DNA of 64,000 nt from Pseudonocardia autotrophica (lineage in GTDB: Bacteria; Actinomycetota; Actinomycetes; Mycobacteriales; Pseudonocardiaceae): the NCBI RefSeq assembly GCF_000717175.1, contig NZ_JNYD01000031.1, forward strand, positions 1 through 64,000, given 5' to 3'. Made by a program: the position numbers and the translations under genes. The notes below the pieces were generated by a model, which saw only the letters and a list, made by a program, of their open reading frames with translations, was not told the DNA's origin and did not search any database. The first letter of the stretch is position 1. Each line of letters begins with the position of its first letter. Below are positions 24,785 to 33,004 of this stretch, one piece after another.

Positions 24785-25372
24785 GTGGGACGCGTCTTCC
24801 TCCTCCGGCACGGCGAGACCGAGTGGTCCGCGACGGGCCGGCACACGGGCCGGACCGACATCCCGCTGACCGACCGCGGCCGCGAGCTGGCCACGCAGGC
24901 CGGCCCGACGCTGGAGGCGCTGCGCCGCGGCGACCCGCCGCCGGTGCGGGTGATCACCAGCCCGCGCAGCCGCGCCCAGGAGACCGCGAAGCTCGCAGGC
25001 CTGCAGCCCGACGCGGTCGACGAGCGGCTCTCCGAGTGGGACTACGGCGACTGCGAGGGCCGCACGACCCCGCAGATCCGCGAGGACGTGCCCGGCTGGA
25101 CGGTTTGGACCCACCCCTGCCCCCACGGCGAGACGGCCGCGCAGGTCGGCGCGCGCGCCGACGCCCTCCTCACCGACGTCCGGGAGCTCCTCCCCCGGGG
25201 TGACGTCGTGCTCGTCGGCCACGGGCACTTCAGCAGGGTGCTCACCGCCCGCTGGATCGGCCTGCCGCCCGAGGGCGGCGTGCACATCGCGATGGACGCC
25301 GCCGCCTGGACGATCCTCGGCGACGAGCGCGGGGTCCCGCGCCTCGACGCCGTCAACCTCCGGATCCCGTAG
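24785..25372 (+). CDS. Histidine phosphatase family protein
   Basis: 195 residues from GTG. The catalytic RHGETEW motif is at residues 8-14, the second Arg lies in TSPRSRAQETA, and the second His in VLVGHGHFSRVL, the full phosphoglycerate-mutase-like set. The Glu-rich centre (LSEWDYGDCEGRTTPQIRE) fits the acid phosphatase (GpmB/CobC-like) group rather than a true mutase. Substrate unknown. Confidence 0.88.
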   Translation: MGRVFLLRHGETEWSATGRHTGRTDIPLTDRGRELATQAGPTLEALRRGDPPPVRVITSPRSRAQETAKLAGLQPDAVDERLSEWDYGDCEGRTTPQIREDVPGWTVWTHPCPHGETAAQVGARADALLTDVRELLPRGDVVLVGHGHFSRVLTARWIGLPPEGGVHIAMDAAAWTILGDERGVPRLDAVNLRIP

Positions 25373-25395
25373 CCCGGCCCTCCCCGCCCGGCGGG

Positions 25396-25908
25396 TCAGT
25401 GCACCTGCACCTCGTCGCCGACCTGCAGGGCGTTGAAGAAGGCGACGGCGTCGTCGTGGGCGAGGTGCACGCAGCCGTACGACGAGTTCTGCAGGCTGCC
25501 CTCGTGGAAGGCCACCCCGCCGTCGGCGAAGAACACCGAGAACGGCATCGGCGCGTGGTTGGGCATGTCGCTGACGTGGTTCTGGTCCTTCCACTGCACG
25601 TGGAAGGTGCCGACCGGGGTGGGGTCGGTGGCGTCGCCCGGCATCATCCGCACGGGCCCGCGGGCGACCTCGCCGCCGTCGAGCAGCCAGGCGCGGTGGG
25701 TCGCGAGGTCGACGCAGGCGTGCGCGGTGGCGGTGCAGGGGGTGCCGGCGACCGTGGCCGCGGTGCCGGTGTCGCCGCGGGGTGCGCTCTGAGCCGGGGC
25801 GGCCTGGGCGGGGGCGGCCACGAGTGAGCCGAGGCCGAGGACGGCCGCCGTCACCGCCGCGCCGCGGAGCCTCCCGGCCGCCGTCCGCTTCACGCTGTGT
25901 CTACCCAC
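25396..25908 (-). CDS. L,D-transpeptidase family protein (secreted)
   Basis: 170 residues. A signal peptide (VTAAVLGLGSLVAAPAQA) ends near residue 37. The YkuD catalytic domain carries His135 in VAFHEGS and the SYGCVHL box with nucleophile Cys146 and His148. It would form 3-3 cross-links in peptidoglycan or attach proteins, outside the membrane. It lacks the N-terminal Ig-like domain of Ldt-Mt2 and is among the short, single-domain members. Confidence 0.9.
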   Translation of the reverse strand: MGRHSVKRTAAGRLRGAAVTAAVLGLGSLVAAPAQAAPAQSAPRGDTGTAATVAGTPCTATAHACVDLATHRAWLLDGGEVARGPVRMMPGDATDPTPVGTFHVQWKDQNHVSDMPNHAPMPFSVFFADGGVAFHEGSLQNSSYGCVHLAHDDAVAFFNALQVGDEVQVH

Positions 25909-26018
25909 TCGTCACTCCTCGGTGTTCCTACCCCCACACGTATGACGAGCGGGAGCAGGAGAGGTTGCTCCGTTCGCCGGTGAAGATTCGGCCGCTGAGC
26001 AGCGGATATCGTGCAGAC

Positions 26019-26507
26019 GTGACGGAGCGGTGGACGAATCGGGTGCGGCGGGTCGAACCGGGCGACGTCGACGCGGTGGTCGGGCTGGTGCGCGAGCTCG
26101 CCGAGTACGAGAAGGCCCTCGACCAGTGCCTGCTGACCCCGGAGCAGCTGCGGACCGCGCTGTTCGGCGAGGCGCCGGCGCTGTTCGGGCACGTGGCCGA
26201 GGTCGACGGCGCGGTCGTCGGCTGCGCGCTGTGGTTCCTGAGCTTCTCCACGTGGGAGGGCGTGCACGGGATCTACCTCGAGGACCTCTACGTGCAGCCC
26301 GCGCACCGCGGCTCCGGGCTGGGCCGGGAACTGCTCGCCGCCCTGGCCGCGACCTGCGTGGAGCGGGGCTACGCGCGGCTGGAGTGGTCCGTGCTCGACT
26401 GGAACGAGCCCTCGATCGGCTTCTACCGGTCCATCGGGGCGGTGTCGATGGACGAGTGGACGACCTTCCGGCTCACCGGCGAGCCGCTGGCCTCACTCGG
26501 CGCGTGA
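26019..26507 (+). CDS. GNAT-family N-acetyltransferase (diamine acetyltransferase-like)
   Basis: 162 residues from GTG. The acetyl-CoA-binding motif reads LYVQPAHRGSGLGRELLAALA, preceded by the strand GIYLEDLYV and followed by LEWSVLDWNEPSIGFYRSIGA. The wording of these segments resembles spermidine/spermine (SAT-like) or thialysine acetyltransferases. It overlaps the convergent downstream membrane-protein gene by 15 nt. Confidence 0.85.
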   Translation: MTERWTNRVRRVEPGDVDAVVGLVRELAEYEKALDQCLLTPEQLRTALFGEAPALFGHVAEVDGAVVGCALWFLSFSTWEGVHGIYLEDLYVQPAHRGSGLGRELLAALAATCVERGYARLEWSVLDWNEPSIGFYRSIGAVSMDEWTTFRLTGEPLASLGA

Positions 26508-26930
26508 GCGCTCGTCGGCCCCCATCGACCAGCGCCGCGCGGGCTCGCTGACCAGTAGCAGGAAGGTGCCCACGACCAGCAGCAGGGCCACGACCCCGAT
26601 CGCGAGACGGCCCTCGGCCAGCTGCGAGTAGACGAACGGGACCAGCAGCAGCTGGGTCACGATCGACGGCGTGCGGGCCCCGTGCTTCCCGCGCCAGAGC
26701 AGGACGGCGCACAGCACGAGGGCGCCGCCGAGCAGCACGAAGTACGAGGCCTCGCCGATCCGGTCGCCCAGGCCGCCCTCGGAGGCGACCCCGAAGACGA
26801 CGGCCGCGCCGAGCCCGACGAGCCCCTCCAGCCCGACGACGGCGGCCGCCGCGCGCACCTGGACGGGCGGGGCGTCCGGTGCGGTGCGGCGCGCCTTCCC
26901 GCCCGGCTGCTGACTCGGCTCGGAGGTCAC
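26493..26930 (-). CDS. Four-TM membrane protein of unknown function
   Basis: 145 residues from GTG at 26930 (TSEPSQQPGGKARR). About four hydrophobic helices are visible (AAAVVGLEGLVGLGAAVVFGV, SYFVLLGGALVLCAVLLW, SIVTQLLLVPFVYSQL, LAIGVVALLLVVGTFLLLVS). It resembles widespread actinobacterial integral membrane proteins of unknown role. It is divergent from the lipid-kinase-like gene, 36 bp apart. Confidence 0.75.
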   Translation of the reverse strand: MTSEPSQQPGGKARRTAPDAPPVQVRAAAAVVGLEGLVGLGAAVVFGVASEGGLGDRIGEASYFVLLGGALVLCAVLLWRGKHGARTPSIVTQLLLVPFVYSQLAEGRLAIGVVALLLVVGTFLLLVSEPARRWSMGADERSRAE

Positions 26931-26966
26931 GACGACGAGGATACGGGCCCGGTTACGCTCGGGAAC

Positions 26967-27917
26967 GTGCGCGCGCTCCTCGTCGTCAACCCCCGGGCGA
27001 CGTCGACGACCCCGGCGGGGCGGGACGTCCTGACCCACGCCCTGGCGAGCGAGCTCAAGCTGGACGTCCTGGAGACGGCCTACCGCGGGCACGCGGCCGA
27101 GGCGACGGCGGCGGCCTGCGCCGCGGGCGTCGAGCTGATCGTGGCGCTCGGCGGCGACGGCACGGTTAACGAGGTCGTCAACGGCATGCTGGTCGACCGC
27201 GAGGCCACCGGCCCGCGAGCACCCGACGGCAGCGATCCCGACGCCCCCGCGCTGGCCGTGGTGCCCGGTGGCTCGGCCAACGTCTTCGCCCGGGCCCTCG
27301 GCATGCCCCGCGACCCCGTGGAGGCCACCGGGGCGATCCTGGCGGCCCTGGAGCGGCGCAGCAGCCGACTGGTGGGGCTCGGCCGGGCGGACGACCGGTG
27401 GTTCACGTTCAACGCCGGGATGGGCTGGGACGCGGACGTGGTCGCCGCGGTGGAGCGCGCCCGCGCGGCCGGGCGGGAGGCCACCCCGATCCGCTACGCC
27501 AACACGGCCATCGCGGAGTACCTGCGCCAGCGGCGCCGCCCGCCGTCGATGACCGTGGAGGTGCCGGGGGCCGGCCCGCTGGAGGAGATCCGGCTGGCGT
27601 TCGTGAGCAACACCGATCCGTGGACCTTCCTCGCCGGCCGCGCGGTCCGCACCAATCCGGGCGCCACGTTCGGCACGGGGCTCGCCCTCTTCGCACTGCG
27701 CCATCTGGGTCTGCCCACGATCGGACGCACGTTGCGCCACATCCTGTCCCCGGACGGAGATCCGCACGGGCGGAACATCGTGCGCCAGGATGCCGTTCCC
27801 TCCGTACGGATCCGCAGCGCGGAGCCGCTGGCCCTCCAGCTGGACGGTGACCACCTGGGCTCGAGGACGGACGTCGAGTTCGTTTCCGTGCCCGGAGCGT
27901 TACGCGTCGTCGTGTGA
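26967..27917 (+). CDS. Diacylglycerol kinase-family lipid kinase
   Basis: 316 residues from GTG (RALLVVNPRATSTTPAGRD). The nucleotide-binding motif GGDGTVNEV is at 62-70 and the substrate/nucleotide loop PGGSANVFAR at 100-109, the hallmarks of the DAGK catalytic family. The C-terminal beta-sandwich (SVRIRSAEPLALQLDGDHLGSRTDVEF) holds the conserved DGE/D-type position. It phosphorylates a lipid hydroxyl (diacylglycerol or sphingosine-like), or makes a phosphatidylinositol-mannoside precursor; the lipid is not known. Confidence 0.88.
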   Translation: MRALLVVNPRATSTTPAGRDVLTHALASELKLDVLETAYRGHAAEATAAACAAGVELIVALGGDGTVNEVVNGMLVDREATGPRAPDGSDPDAPALAVVPGGSANVFARALGMPRDPVEATGAILAALERRSSRLVGLGRADDRWFTFNAGMGWDADVVAAVERARAAGREATPIRYANTAIAEYLRQRRRPPSMTVEVPGAGPLEEIRLAFVSNTDPWTFLAGRAVRTNPGATFGTGLALFALRHLGLPTIGRTLRHILSPDGDPHGRNIVRQDAVPSVRIRSAEPLALQLDGDHLGSRTDVEFVSVPGALRVVV

Positions 27918-28211
27918 GAGGCGCCCCTCGTCGCAGTTCGGGCGGTGTCGTGACCCGGTCGAGTGACACGTGGTGGCCATTCACCGATGCTCGGCGACCA
28001 CCGAGCAGCTAGGGGCTCGCACCTGCGCGGACCGTGATCCAAGGTAGGTCCTGCGAAAGCGAGGGACTACGTCGGGGTCACCCGGCATGGTCCGCGGGAA
28101 TCGGGGTAACCCGGCTCCCGTTGGGCAGGGACACTGTCGATCGCACCTCGCGACGGCGTGCGGCACGGATCGATGCAGTAACCGAACGTGTCGGACTTCG
28201 TTGCGAAGTGT

Positions 28212-28229
28212 GGGTGAGGCTCCTCACCC
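28212..28229. promoter_or_regulatory. CRP/GlxR-type site 1 upstream of whiB1
   Basis: GGGTGAGGCTCCTCACCC: 8-bp perfect arms, containing GTGA-N6-TCAC, the core of CRP/GlxR operators. It lies about 125 bp upstream of the whiB1 start codon. Confidence 0.55.
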
Positions 28230-28263
28230 GCCCGGACCTTGTCCCTTGAAGAGCGACGGCGCT

Positions 28264-28279
28264 CGTGAAATCATTCACA
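28264..28279. promoter_or_regulatory. CRP/GlxR-type site 2 upstream of whiB1
   Basis: CGTGAAATCATTCACA: the half sites GTGA and TCAC separated by 6 nt, matching the cAMP receptor protein consensus. It lies about 75 bp upstream of the whiB1 start and 51 bp downstream of site 1. Confidence 0.65.
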
Positions 28280-28354
28280 AGCGCGGAAACACCGTGACAG
28301 ACAGACGTGCGATCGGCGCGACCCCGATCGCGAAGTACGAGGAGTAGGACGATC

Positions 28355-28606
28355 ATGGATTGGCGTCACCGCGCTATCTGCCGCGACGAGGACCCGGAGC
28401 TCTTCTTCCCCGTGGGGACGAGCGGACCGGCCCTCCTGCAGATCGCCGAGGCGAAGAGCGTCTGCCGCCGGTGCCCGGTGGTCACCGAGTGCCTGGCCTG
28501 GGCCCTCGAGAGTGGCCAGGACGCGGGTGTCTGGGGCGGCATGAGCGAGGACGAGCGTCGCGCCCTCAAGCGCCGCAACGCCCGTACCCGTGCGCGCACT
28601 GCCTGA
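28355..28606 (+). CDS. whiB1: WhiB-family iron-sulfur transcription factor WhiB1
   Basis: 83 residues, nearly colinear with M. tuberculosis WhiB1 (MDWRHRAICRDEDPELFFPV; GVWGGMSEDERRALKRRNAR). Cys9, Cys37, Cys40 and Cys46 should bind a [4Fe-4S] cluster that is sensitive to NO; the GVWGG turn contacts region 4 of the main sigma factor and the basic C-terminus binds DNA. In mycobacteria it is essential. Two CRP-type sites lie upstream and a strong hairpin follows the gene. Confidence 0.95.
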   Translation: MDWRHRAICRDEDPELFFPVGTSGPALLQIAEAKSVCRRCPVVTECLAWALESGQDAGVWGGMSEDERRALKRRNARTRARTA

Positions 28607-28686
28607 GAACCGAAGAACCGCAGTCACCGAAGAAGTGCCCTGAGGGTCATCCCCACCCTCACCCGAAAGCTCCCTCAGAAGACTCG

Positions 28687-28734
28687 GAAGAGCGGGCCCG
28701 AAGCCGGACGCCACCGGCGACGGGCCCGCTCTTC
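28687..28734. terminator. Strong bidirectional hairpin between whiB1 and pdtaS
   Basis: Perfect 14-bp arms GAAGAGCGGGCCCG / CGGGCCCGCTCTTC with an inner GCCGG-N6-CCGGC hairpin. Located between the 3' ends of two convergent genes, so it probably terminates both transcripts. Confidence 0.75.
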
Positions 28735-28835
28735 GTCGGTTCGGAGGAGTGTCACCGCACGCCCCGCGAACCCGTGACCGTCGAGCACGGCACCGGCGCG
28801 ACCTCGGCACCGGGATCGGCGAACACGCTGCAAGG

Positions 28836-30347
28836 CTATCGCGCCGTCATCGGCACCGTGATAAGGGCCTCGGTTCCGCCGCCCTCACGGGGCCGCAGCG
28901 CCAGTTTCGAGTCGAGCTCGGCGAGCAGCGTGCGCACGATCTGCAGGCCCAGGCCGTCCGCGCGGTCGATGTCGAAGCCGTCCGGCATGCCCCGGCCGTC
29001 GTCGGCGATGATCAGCTCCAGGGTGTGCGCCGAGCGGTTGGCCTTCACCACGACCTCCCCCGCCTGGCCCGGCTCGTAGGCGTGCGCCAGCGCGTTGTGC
29101 ACCAGCTCGGTCAGCACCAGGACCAGTGGGGTCGCCAGCGCCGAGCCCAGGGTGCCCAGCGAGCCCTCCCGGCGCACCTTGGCCCGCACCTCGGCCGTGG
29201 CGCCGTCGCCGATCGCGGGCAGCACGGTGTCCACCAGCTCGTCGAGGTCCACCATCTCGGCCACCGAGTAGGCCAGCGCCTCGTGGACCAGCGCGATGGA
29301 GGTCACCCGGCGCACGCTCTCGGCGAGCGCCCGGCGGGCCTCCGGGATCTGGGTGCGCCGGGCCTGCAGCCGAAGCAGCGCGGCGACCGTCTGCAGGTTG
29401 TTCTTGACCCGGTGGTGGATCTCCCGGATCGTCGCGTCCTTGCTCAGCAGCGCCTGGTCGCGGCGGCGCAGGTCGGTGATGTCACGGACCAGCACCAGCG
29501 CGCCGGCGGCATCCCCGCGCGGACGCAGGGGCAGCGACCGCACCAGCATCGTGGCGCCCCGGGTGCGGATCTCCATCCGCAGCGAGGTCCGGCCGTCGAG
29601 GGCCGCCTGGATGCGCGCGGCCACCTCACTGGCGTCGAACGGGTCCCGGGTCAGGCTCTTGGTCAGCGACGCCAGCGGGACGCCCACGAGGTCCGTGTCG
29701 TGCCCCATGCGGTGGTAGGCGGACAGGGCGTTGGGGCTGGCGTAGGCCACGAGGCCGTGCGCGTCGAGCCGGATCAGCCCGTCCCCCGCTCGCGGGCTCG
29801 TGTCGGCACCGGCCGCGGCCGCCGTCGTCGGGAAGGTGCCGTCGGCGATCATCTGGCAGAGGTCCGACGCGCTGCCGAGGTAGGCGATCTCCAGCGGGCT
29901 CGGCACCCGCGGCATGGCGAGGTTGGTGTCCCGGGACAGCACGGCGATGACGCGCCCGTGGTGGCGCACCGGGATCGTCTCGCGGCGCACCGGCACCTCC
30001 AGGTGCCAGCGCGGCTCCTCCTCGCGGCAGATCCGCCCCTCGACGACGGCCCGGCGCAGCTGCGGGTTGTCCAGCGGGTTCACCCGGGCGCCCACGGCGT
30101 CCTCCGGGTGGGCCGTGGGGGCCGTGGTGGGGCGGGCCTGGGCCACGCAGAGGAACTCCTCCGGGCCGCCCGCCATCTCGACGTCGGCGTCCTGCGGCAG
30201 CGGGATCCAGAGCAGGAAGTCGGCGAACGACATGTCCGCGAGCAGCTGCCACTCGGCGACGACCCGCTGCAGGTGTTCGACGGCGTCCCCGGGGAGGCTC
30301 GTGTGCTCGGCCAGCAGTTCGCTCAGGGTCGACACGGGCTCATCCAA
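28836..30347 (-). CDS. pdtaS: Two-component sensor histidine kinase PdtaS
   Basis: 503 residues from the ATG at 30347; by comparison with M. tuberculosis PdtaS the GTG at 30335 (STLSELLAEHTSLPGDAVEH) may be the true start. An N-terminal GAF-like domain (about 5-165) and a PAS domain (about 185-295) precede a HisKA_2 dimerisation domain with the phosphoacceptor His311/312 (REIHHRVKNNLQ) and an HATPase domain (TELVHNALAHAYE, DDGRGMPDGF, GLGLQIVRTL). It is soluble. In mycobacteria it phosphorylates the RNA-binding antiterminator PdtaR and responds to copper/NO or c-di-GMP; pdtaR is not in this window. Confidence 0.92.
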   Translation of the reverse strand: MDEPVSTLSELLAEHTSLPGDAVEHLQRVVAEWQLLADMSFADFLLWIPLPQDADVEMAGGPEEFLCVAQARPTTAPTAHPEDAVGARVNPLDNPQLRRAVVEGRICREEEPRWHLEVPVRRETIPVRHHGRVIAVLSRDTNLAMPRVPSPLEIAYLGSASDLCQMIADGTFPTTAAAAGADTSPRAGDGLIRLDAHGLVAYASPNALSAYHRMGHDTDLVGVPLASLTKSLTRDPFDASEVAARIQAALDGRTSLRMEIRTRGATMLVRSLPLRPRGDAAGALVLVRDITDLRRRDQALLSKDATIREIHHRVKNNLQTVAALLRLQARRTQIPEARRALAESVRRVTSIALVHEALAYSVAEMVDLDELVDTVLPAIGDGATAEVRAKVRREGSLGTLGSALATPLVLVLTELVHNALAHAYEPGQAGEVVVKANRSAHTLELIIADDGRGMPDGFDIDRADGLGLQIVRTLLAELDSKLALRPREGGGTEALITVPMTAR

Positions 30348-30398
30348 TCACGTGGGACACTGGGTCCAGTCCTGCGTACTTGTGAAGGAGGGACGAGC

Positions 30399-30473
30399 AT
30401 GTCGAAGCGCGCGCGCAAGCGTCGCGACCGCAAGAAGGGCGGCGCGAACCACGGCAAGCGGCCCAACACCTGA
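30399..30473 (+). CDS. 50S ribosomal protein bL37
   Basis: 24 residues, MSKRARKRRDRKKGGANHGK followed by RPNT, with a strong GAAGGAGG ribosome-binding site. Mycobacterial bL37 (24 residues, same ANHGKRPN end) was found in ribosome structures, bound to 23S rRNA near the peptidyl-transferase side of the large subunit. Almost half the residues are basic. A gene of this size is easily missed. It lies between the divergent starts of pdtaS and the 3' end of rshA and is followed by a hairpin. Confidence 0.88.
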   Translation: MSKRARKRRDRKKGGANHGKRPNT

Positions 30474-30491
30474 GGCCCTGCCCCTGGCACG

Positions 30492-30533
30492 CGAACGGCC
30501 CCTCCGCTCCGCTCGGAGCCGAGGGGCCGTTCG
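30492..30533. terminator. Hairpin after the bL37 gene, convergent with rshA
   Basis: Arms CGAACGGCCCCTCCGCTCC and GGAGCCGAGGGGCCGTTCG pair with one mismatch over 19 bp. It lies between the stops of two convergent genes. The outer GCGAACGGC is shared with hairpins at 45223 and 56879. Confidence 0.75.
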
Positions 30534-30544
30534 TGTGTGGTCGA

Positions 30545-30880
30545 TCAGGCGCGACGTTCGATCCGGGTGGTGCGGACCTCGACGGTCGTGCCGCCGGGCC
30601 CGGACTCCACGCTCACCTCGGCCTGCTCCAGCACCGCGGTGCGGATCTGCCGGCGCAGCCGGTCCTTCAGCCCGTCCGGCGCGATCTCGCCGCTGCACTT
30701 GCGGGCGAGGAGCTGCTTGAGCTTCTCGTCGATCCCGTACTCCTGCAGGCACGGCGCGCACTCGTCGAGGTGCTGCACGAGCTGGCGCTTGCGCTCCTGG
30801 TCGCACTCGCCGTCGAGATACAGCCACACCTCCGCGAGCACCTCGGAGCAGTCGGTGTCGTGGTGGTTGCCGCAGCTCAT
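30545..30880 (-). CDS. rshA: Zinc-binding anti-sigma factor RshA (ZAS family)
   Basis: 111 residues. The redox zinc site HLDECAPC gives His37-x3-Cys41-x2-Cys44, with additional Cys/His at the N-terminus ([11 protein letters not shown]). It holds SigH inactive under reducing conditions and releases it on disulfide stress, when the cysteines oxidise and Zn is lost. The start overlaps the sigH stop by 4 nt, ensuring matched synthesis. Confidence 0.93.
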   Translation of the reverse strand: MSCGNHHDTDCSEVLAEVWLYLDGECDQERKRQLVQHLDECAPCLQEYGIDEKLKQLLARKCSGEIAPDGLKDRLRRQIRTAVLEQAEVSVESGPGGTTVEVRTTRIERRA

Positions 30881-31557
30881 GAGCTCGTCACCTCCTGCTC
30901 ACCCCGGATGAAGCCGCGCTCCCGAGCCGTGTCGGTGAGCATGTCGCGGAGCTGCCGGCGCCCGCGGTGCAGGCGGGACATCACGGTGCCGATCGGCGTC
31001 CCCATGATCTCGGCGATCTCCTTGTAGGCGAACCCCTCGACGTCGGCCAGGTATACCGCCATCCGGAAGTCCTCGGGAAGCCGCTGCAGGGCTTCCTTCA
31101 CGTCCGAATCGGGAAGGTTGTCCAGCGCCTCGACCTCGGCCGAGCGCAGCCCCGTCGACGAGTGCTCACCGGCCTGGGCGAGCTGCCAGTCCGTGATCTC
31201 GTCCGTGGGCGCCTGGATCGGCTGACGCTGCCGCTTGCGGTACCCGTTGATGTAGGTGTTCGTCAGGATCCGGTACAGCCACGCCTTGAGGTTCGTGCCC
31301 TCGCGGAAGGTCCGGAACGCCGAGTACGCCTTGAGATAGGTCTCCTGGACCAGGTCCTCGGCGTCGGCCGGGTTGCGGGTCATCCGCAGGGCTGCGCCGT
31401 AGAGCTGGTCGAGCATCGGCATCGCGTCCCGCTCGAACCGGGAGGCGCGCTCGGCCTCGGTCTCCTCCGGGGCCCGGTCCAACGAGTCGCTCTCGTCCAC
31501 CCGGTCCGGGTCCTGCCCCGGGTCCTGCCCCGTCTCGGCCGCCGTCTCGTCCGGCAC
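30877..31557 (-). CDS. sigH: ECF sigma factor SigH (SigR orthologue), short form
   Basis: 226 residues from the GTG at 31557, which has a strong AGAGGAG site 4-5 nt upstream. Region 2 is [19 protein letters not shown]...[17 protein letters not shown] with [20 protein letters not shown], and region 4 is [26 protein letters not shown]...[11 protein letters not shown], nearly identical in wording to mycobacterial SigH. It directs thiol-oxidative and heat-stress transcription. An in-frame ATG at 31677 would give a 266-residue form (see separate entry). Confidence 0.93.
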   Translation of the reverse strand: MPDETAAETGQDPGQDPDRVDESDSLDRAPEETEAERASRFERDAMPMLDQLYGAALRMTRNPADAEDLVQETYLKAYSAFRTFREGTNLKAWLYRILTNTYINGYRKRQRQPIQAPTDEITDWQLAQAGEHSSTGLRSAEVEALDNLPDSDVKEALQRLPEDFRMAVYLADVEGFAYKEIAEIMGTPIGTVMSRLHRGRRQLRDMLTDTARERGFIRGEQEVTSS

Positions 31558-31677
31558 CGCGCTCCTCTCCCCCGCGACCGTCTCCACGATCGTCCGTGAG
31601 CCTGCGGGGGTCGAGCGTACGCGCCCGCGACGTGACGGGCGCGGCCGAGCCGGTCGGGCCGCGACCGGGGCGTCCAT
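31558..31677 (-). other. In-frame 40-codon N-terminal extension of SigH (long isoform)
   Basis: From ATG 31677 the frame runs [20 protein letters not shown] and onward without stop into the SigH start. It is Pro/Arg-rich and not part of the sigma fold. The predicted SigH-dependent promoter starts transcripts about 20 nt before this ATG, so induced mRNA would include it. Streptomyces SigR has a comparable unstable long isoform. Confidence 0.55.
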
Positions 31678-31702
31678 CAGTGCTGAGGTCACGTACGGTC
31701 TC

Positions 31703-31729
31703 AACACCTCCGGCCGGACACCGATTCCC
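31703..31729 (-). promoter_or_regulatory. SigH/SigR-dependent autoregulatory promoter
   Basis: On the minus strand GGGAAT (31729-31724), exactly 18 nt, then GTT (31705-31703), which is the established SigR/SigH consensus. It is located directly upstream of sigH, so SigH should amplify its own operon once released from RshA. Confidence 0.8.
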
Positions 31730-31756
31730 GGCCGGTCCGTGAGGAGGGCGGGACGA

Positions 31757-32236
31757 GTGGCAGGGCGGGGCACCCCGGCGACGGCGCTGCTGACCAGGAA
31801 GAAGATCGACCACACACTGCACTCGTACGAACACGCGGGCGGCGCCGCCTACGGGCAGGAGGCCGTCGACGCCCTCGGGCTCGCGGCCGGGCGGGTGTTC
31901 AAGACCCTCGTCGCCGAGGTCGACGGGAACCTCACCGTCGGGGTCGTGCCGGTCGACGCCACCCTCGACCTCAAGGCCCTCGCCGCCGCCGTCGGCGGGA
32001 AGAAGGCCCGCATGGCCGAGGTCGCCGACGCCGAGCGCGCCACCGGGTACGTCGCGGGCGGGATCTCGCCGCTCGGGCAGAAGAAGCGACTGCCCGTGGT
32101 GGTCGACGCCTCTGCGACCTCCTGGAACACCGTGTTCTGCAGCGCGGGGCGGCGGGGGCTGGAGGTGGAGCTGGCGCCGGGCGACCTGATCGCGGCGGTC
32201 GACGCCCGCACCGCCCCCATCGCGGCGCGGGGGTAG
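31757..32236 (+). CDS. ybaK: YbaK/EbsC-family Cys-tRNA(Pro) deacylase
   Basis: 159 residues from the GTG at 31757, chosen because GAGGAGGG precedes it; a GTG at 31739 would place the site inside the gene. The family pattern is complete: [10 protein letters not shown] at the start, [45 protein letters not shown] with the catalytic Lys in VFKTL. It hydrolyses Cys mischarged on tRNA-Pro. It is divergent from sigH, so it may respond to the same stress signal. Confidence 0.9.
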   Translation: MAGRGTPATALLTRKKIDHTLHSYEHAGGAAYGQEAVDALGLAAGRVFKTLVAEVDGNLTVGVVPVDATLDLKALAAAVGGKKARMAEVADAERATGYVAGGISPLGQKKRLPVVVDASATSWNTVFCSAGRRGLEVELAPGDLIAAVDARTAPIAARG

Positions 32237-32311
32237 GCGGACTCCCGGTCGCCCGGCTACCTGCGCAGCCGCTGCGGCGCGGGTGGGTGGGCGGCCTTCC
32301 GGTCGCCCTCG

Positions 32312-33004
32312 CTACGGGAGGTGGCGGGACAGCCAGTCCGCGACCGCCTTCTCGACCGCCGGGACGTCCTTCTTCAACGAGTGGTCGCCCGCCAGCAGCA
32401 CGACCTCCCGGGTCGCGGTGGGCTCGGGCCGGCCGAAGGGGTCCGACTCCCCCTGCACCACGAGCACCGGCACCGCGACGCCGTCGATCTCGGCCATCCG
32501 GTGCTTCTCCGGCCTGCCCGGCGGGTGCACCGGGAAGGCGAGGCACACGATCCCGACCGCCCCGCCCGCGGCGGCACACCGGCAGGCCACCCGGGCCCCC
32601 GAGCTGCGGCCCCCGAACAGCAGCGGCAGCCCCGCGAGCAGCCCGCCGACCTCACCCGCGCCCTGGACAGCGGCACCACCGGCACCTGCGGCCCCGACGC
32701 CCGCACCGCCGGTCCCCCGCAGCACCCCGACCACCGCCTCCCAGGCGGCGTCGAGCTGCGCCGCCGGGGCGGGGGCGCGGCGGCCCGCGACCCGGTACGG
32801 CTGTTCGACCAGCACGACGTGGAGGCCGGCGTCGAGCGCGGCGCGGGCGGCGGCGCGCAGGTCCGGCGCGTCGACCCCGCCCCCGGCCCCGTGCCCCATG
32901 AGCAGCGCCCCGCGCGGGGTCGCCGGCGTGCGCCGGACGTGCACGCGGGCGGGCCCGTGCGGCGTGGGGATCTCGGCGATCTCCGCGGGCCGGAGGTTCG
33001 TCAC
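32312..33004 (-). CDS. Alpha/beta hydrolase (dienelactone hydrolase-like, COG3571 type)
   Basis: 230 residues from GTG at 33004, overlapping the SRAP stop as GTGA. Oxyanion region ALLMGHGAGGGVDAPDL, nucleophile elbow FGGRSSGARVA, acid in VQGESDPFG and His in LLAGDHSLKKD form the hydrolase set. A Gly/Ala-rich insertion in the middle is probably a loop. Its coupling to the SRAP gene is conserved in several actinobacteria, though its substrate is unknown. Confidence 0.82.
   Translation of the reverse strand: MTNLRPAEIAEIPTPHGPARVHVRRTPATPRGALLMGHGAGGGVDAPDLRAAARAALDAGLHVVLVEQPYRVAGRRAPAPAAQLDAAWEAVVGVLRGTGGAGVGAAGAGGAAVQGAGEVGGLLAGLPLLFGGRSSGARVACRCAAAGGAVGIVCLAFPVHPPGRPEKHRMAEIDGVAVPVLVVQGESDPFGRPEPTATREVVLLAGDHSLKKDVPAVEKAVADWLSRHLP

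Larger units (their letters stand above)
27918..28354. other. 437-bp regulatory region upstream of whiB1
   Basis: No convincing gene was found. It holds two GTGA-N6-TCAC sites (28214-28227 and 28265-28278), described separately. The final 20 nt before the ATG include the ribosome-binding sequence GAGGAG. Confidence 0.7.

Noticed and set aside
24785..25372. Phosphoglycerate mutase
   Set aside because: RHGE and second His are present, but the length and centre fit the broader histidine phosphatase family; no glycolytic context.
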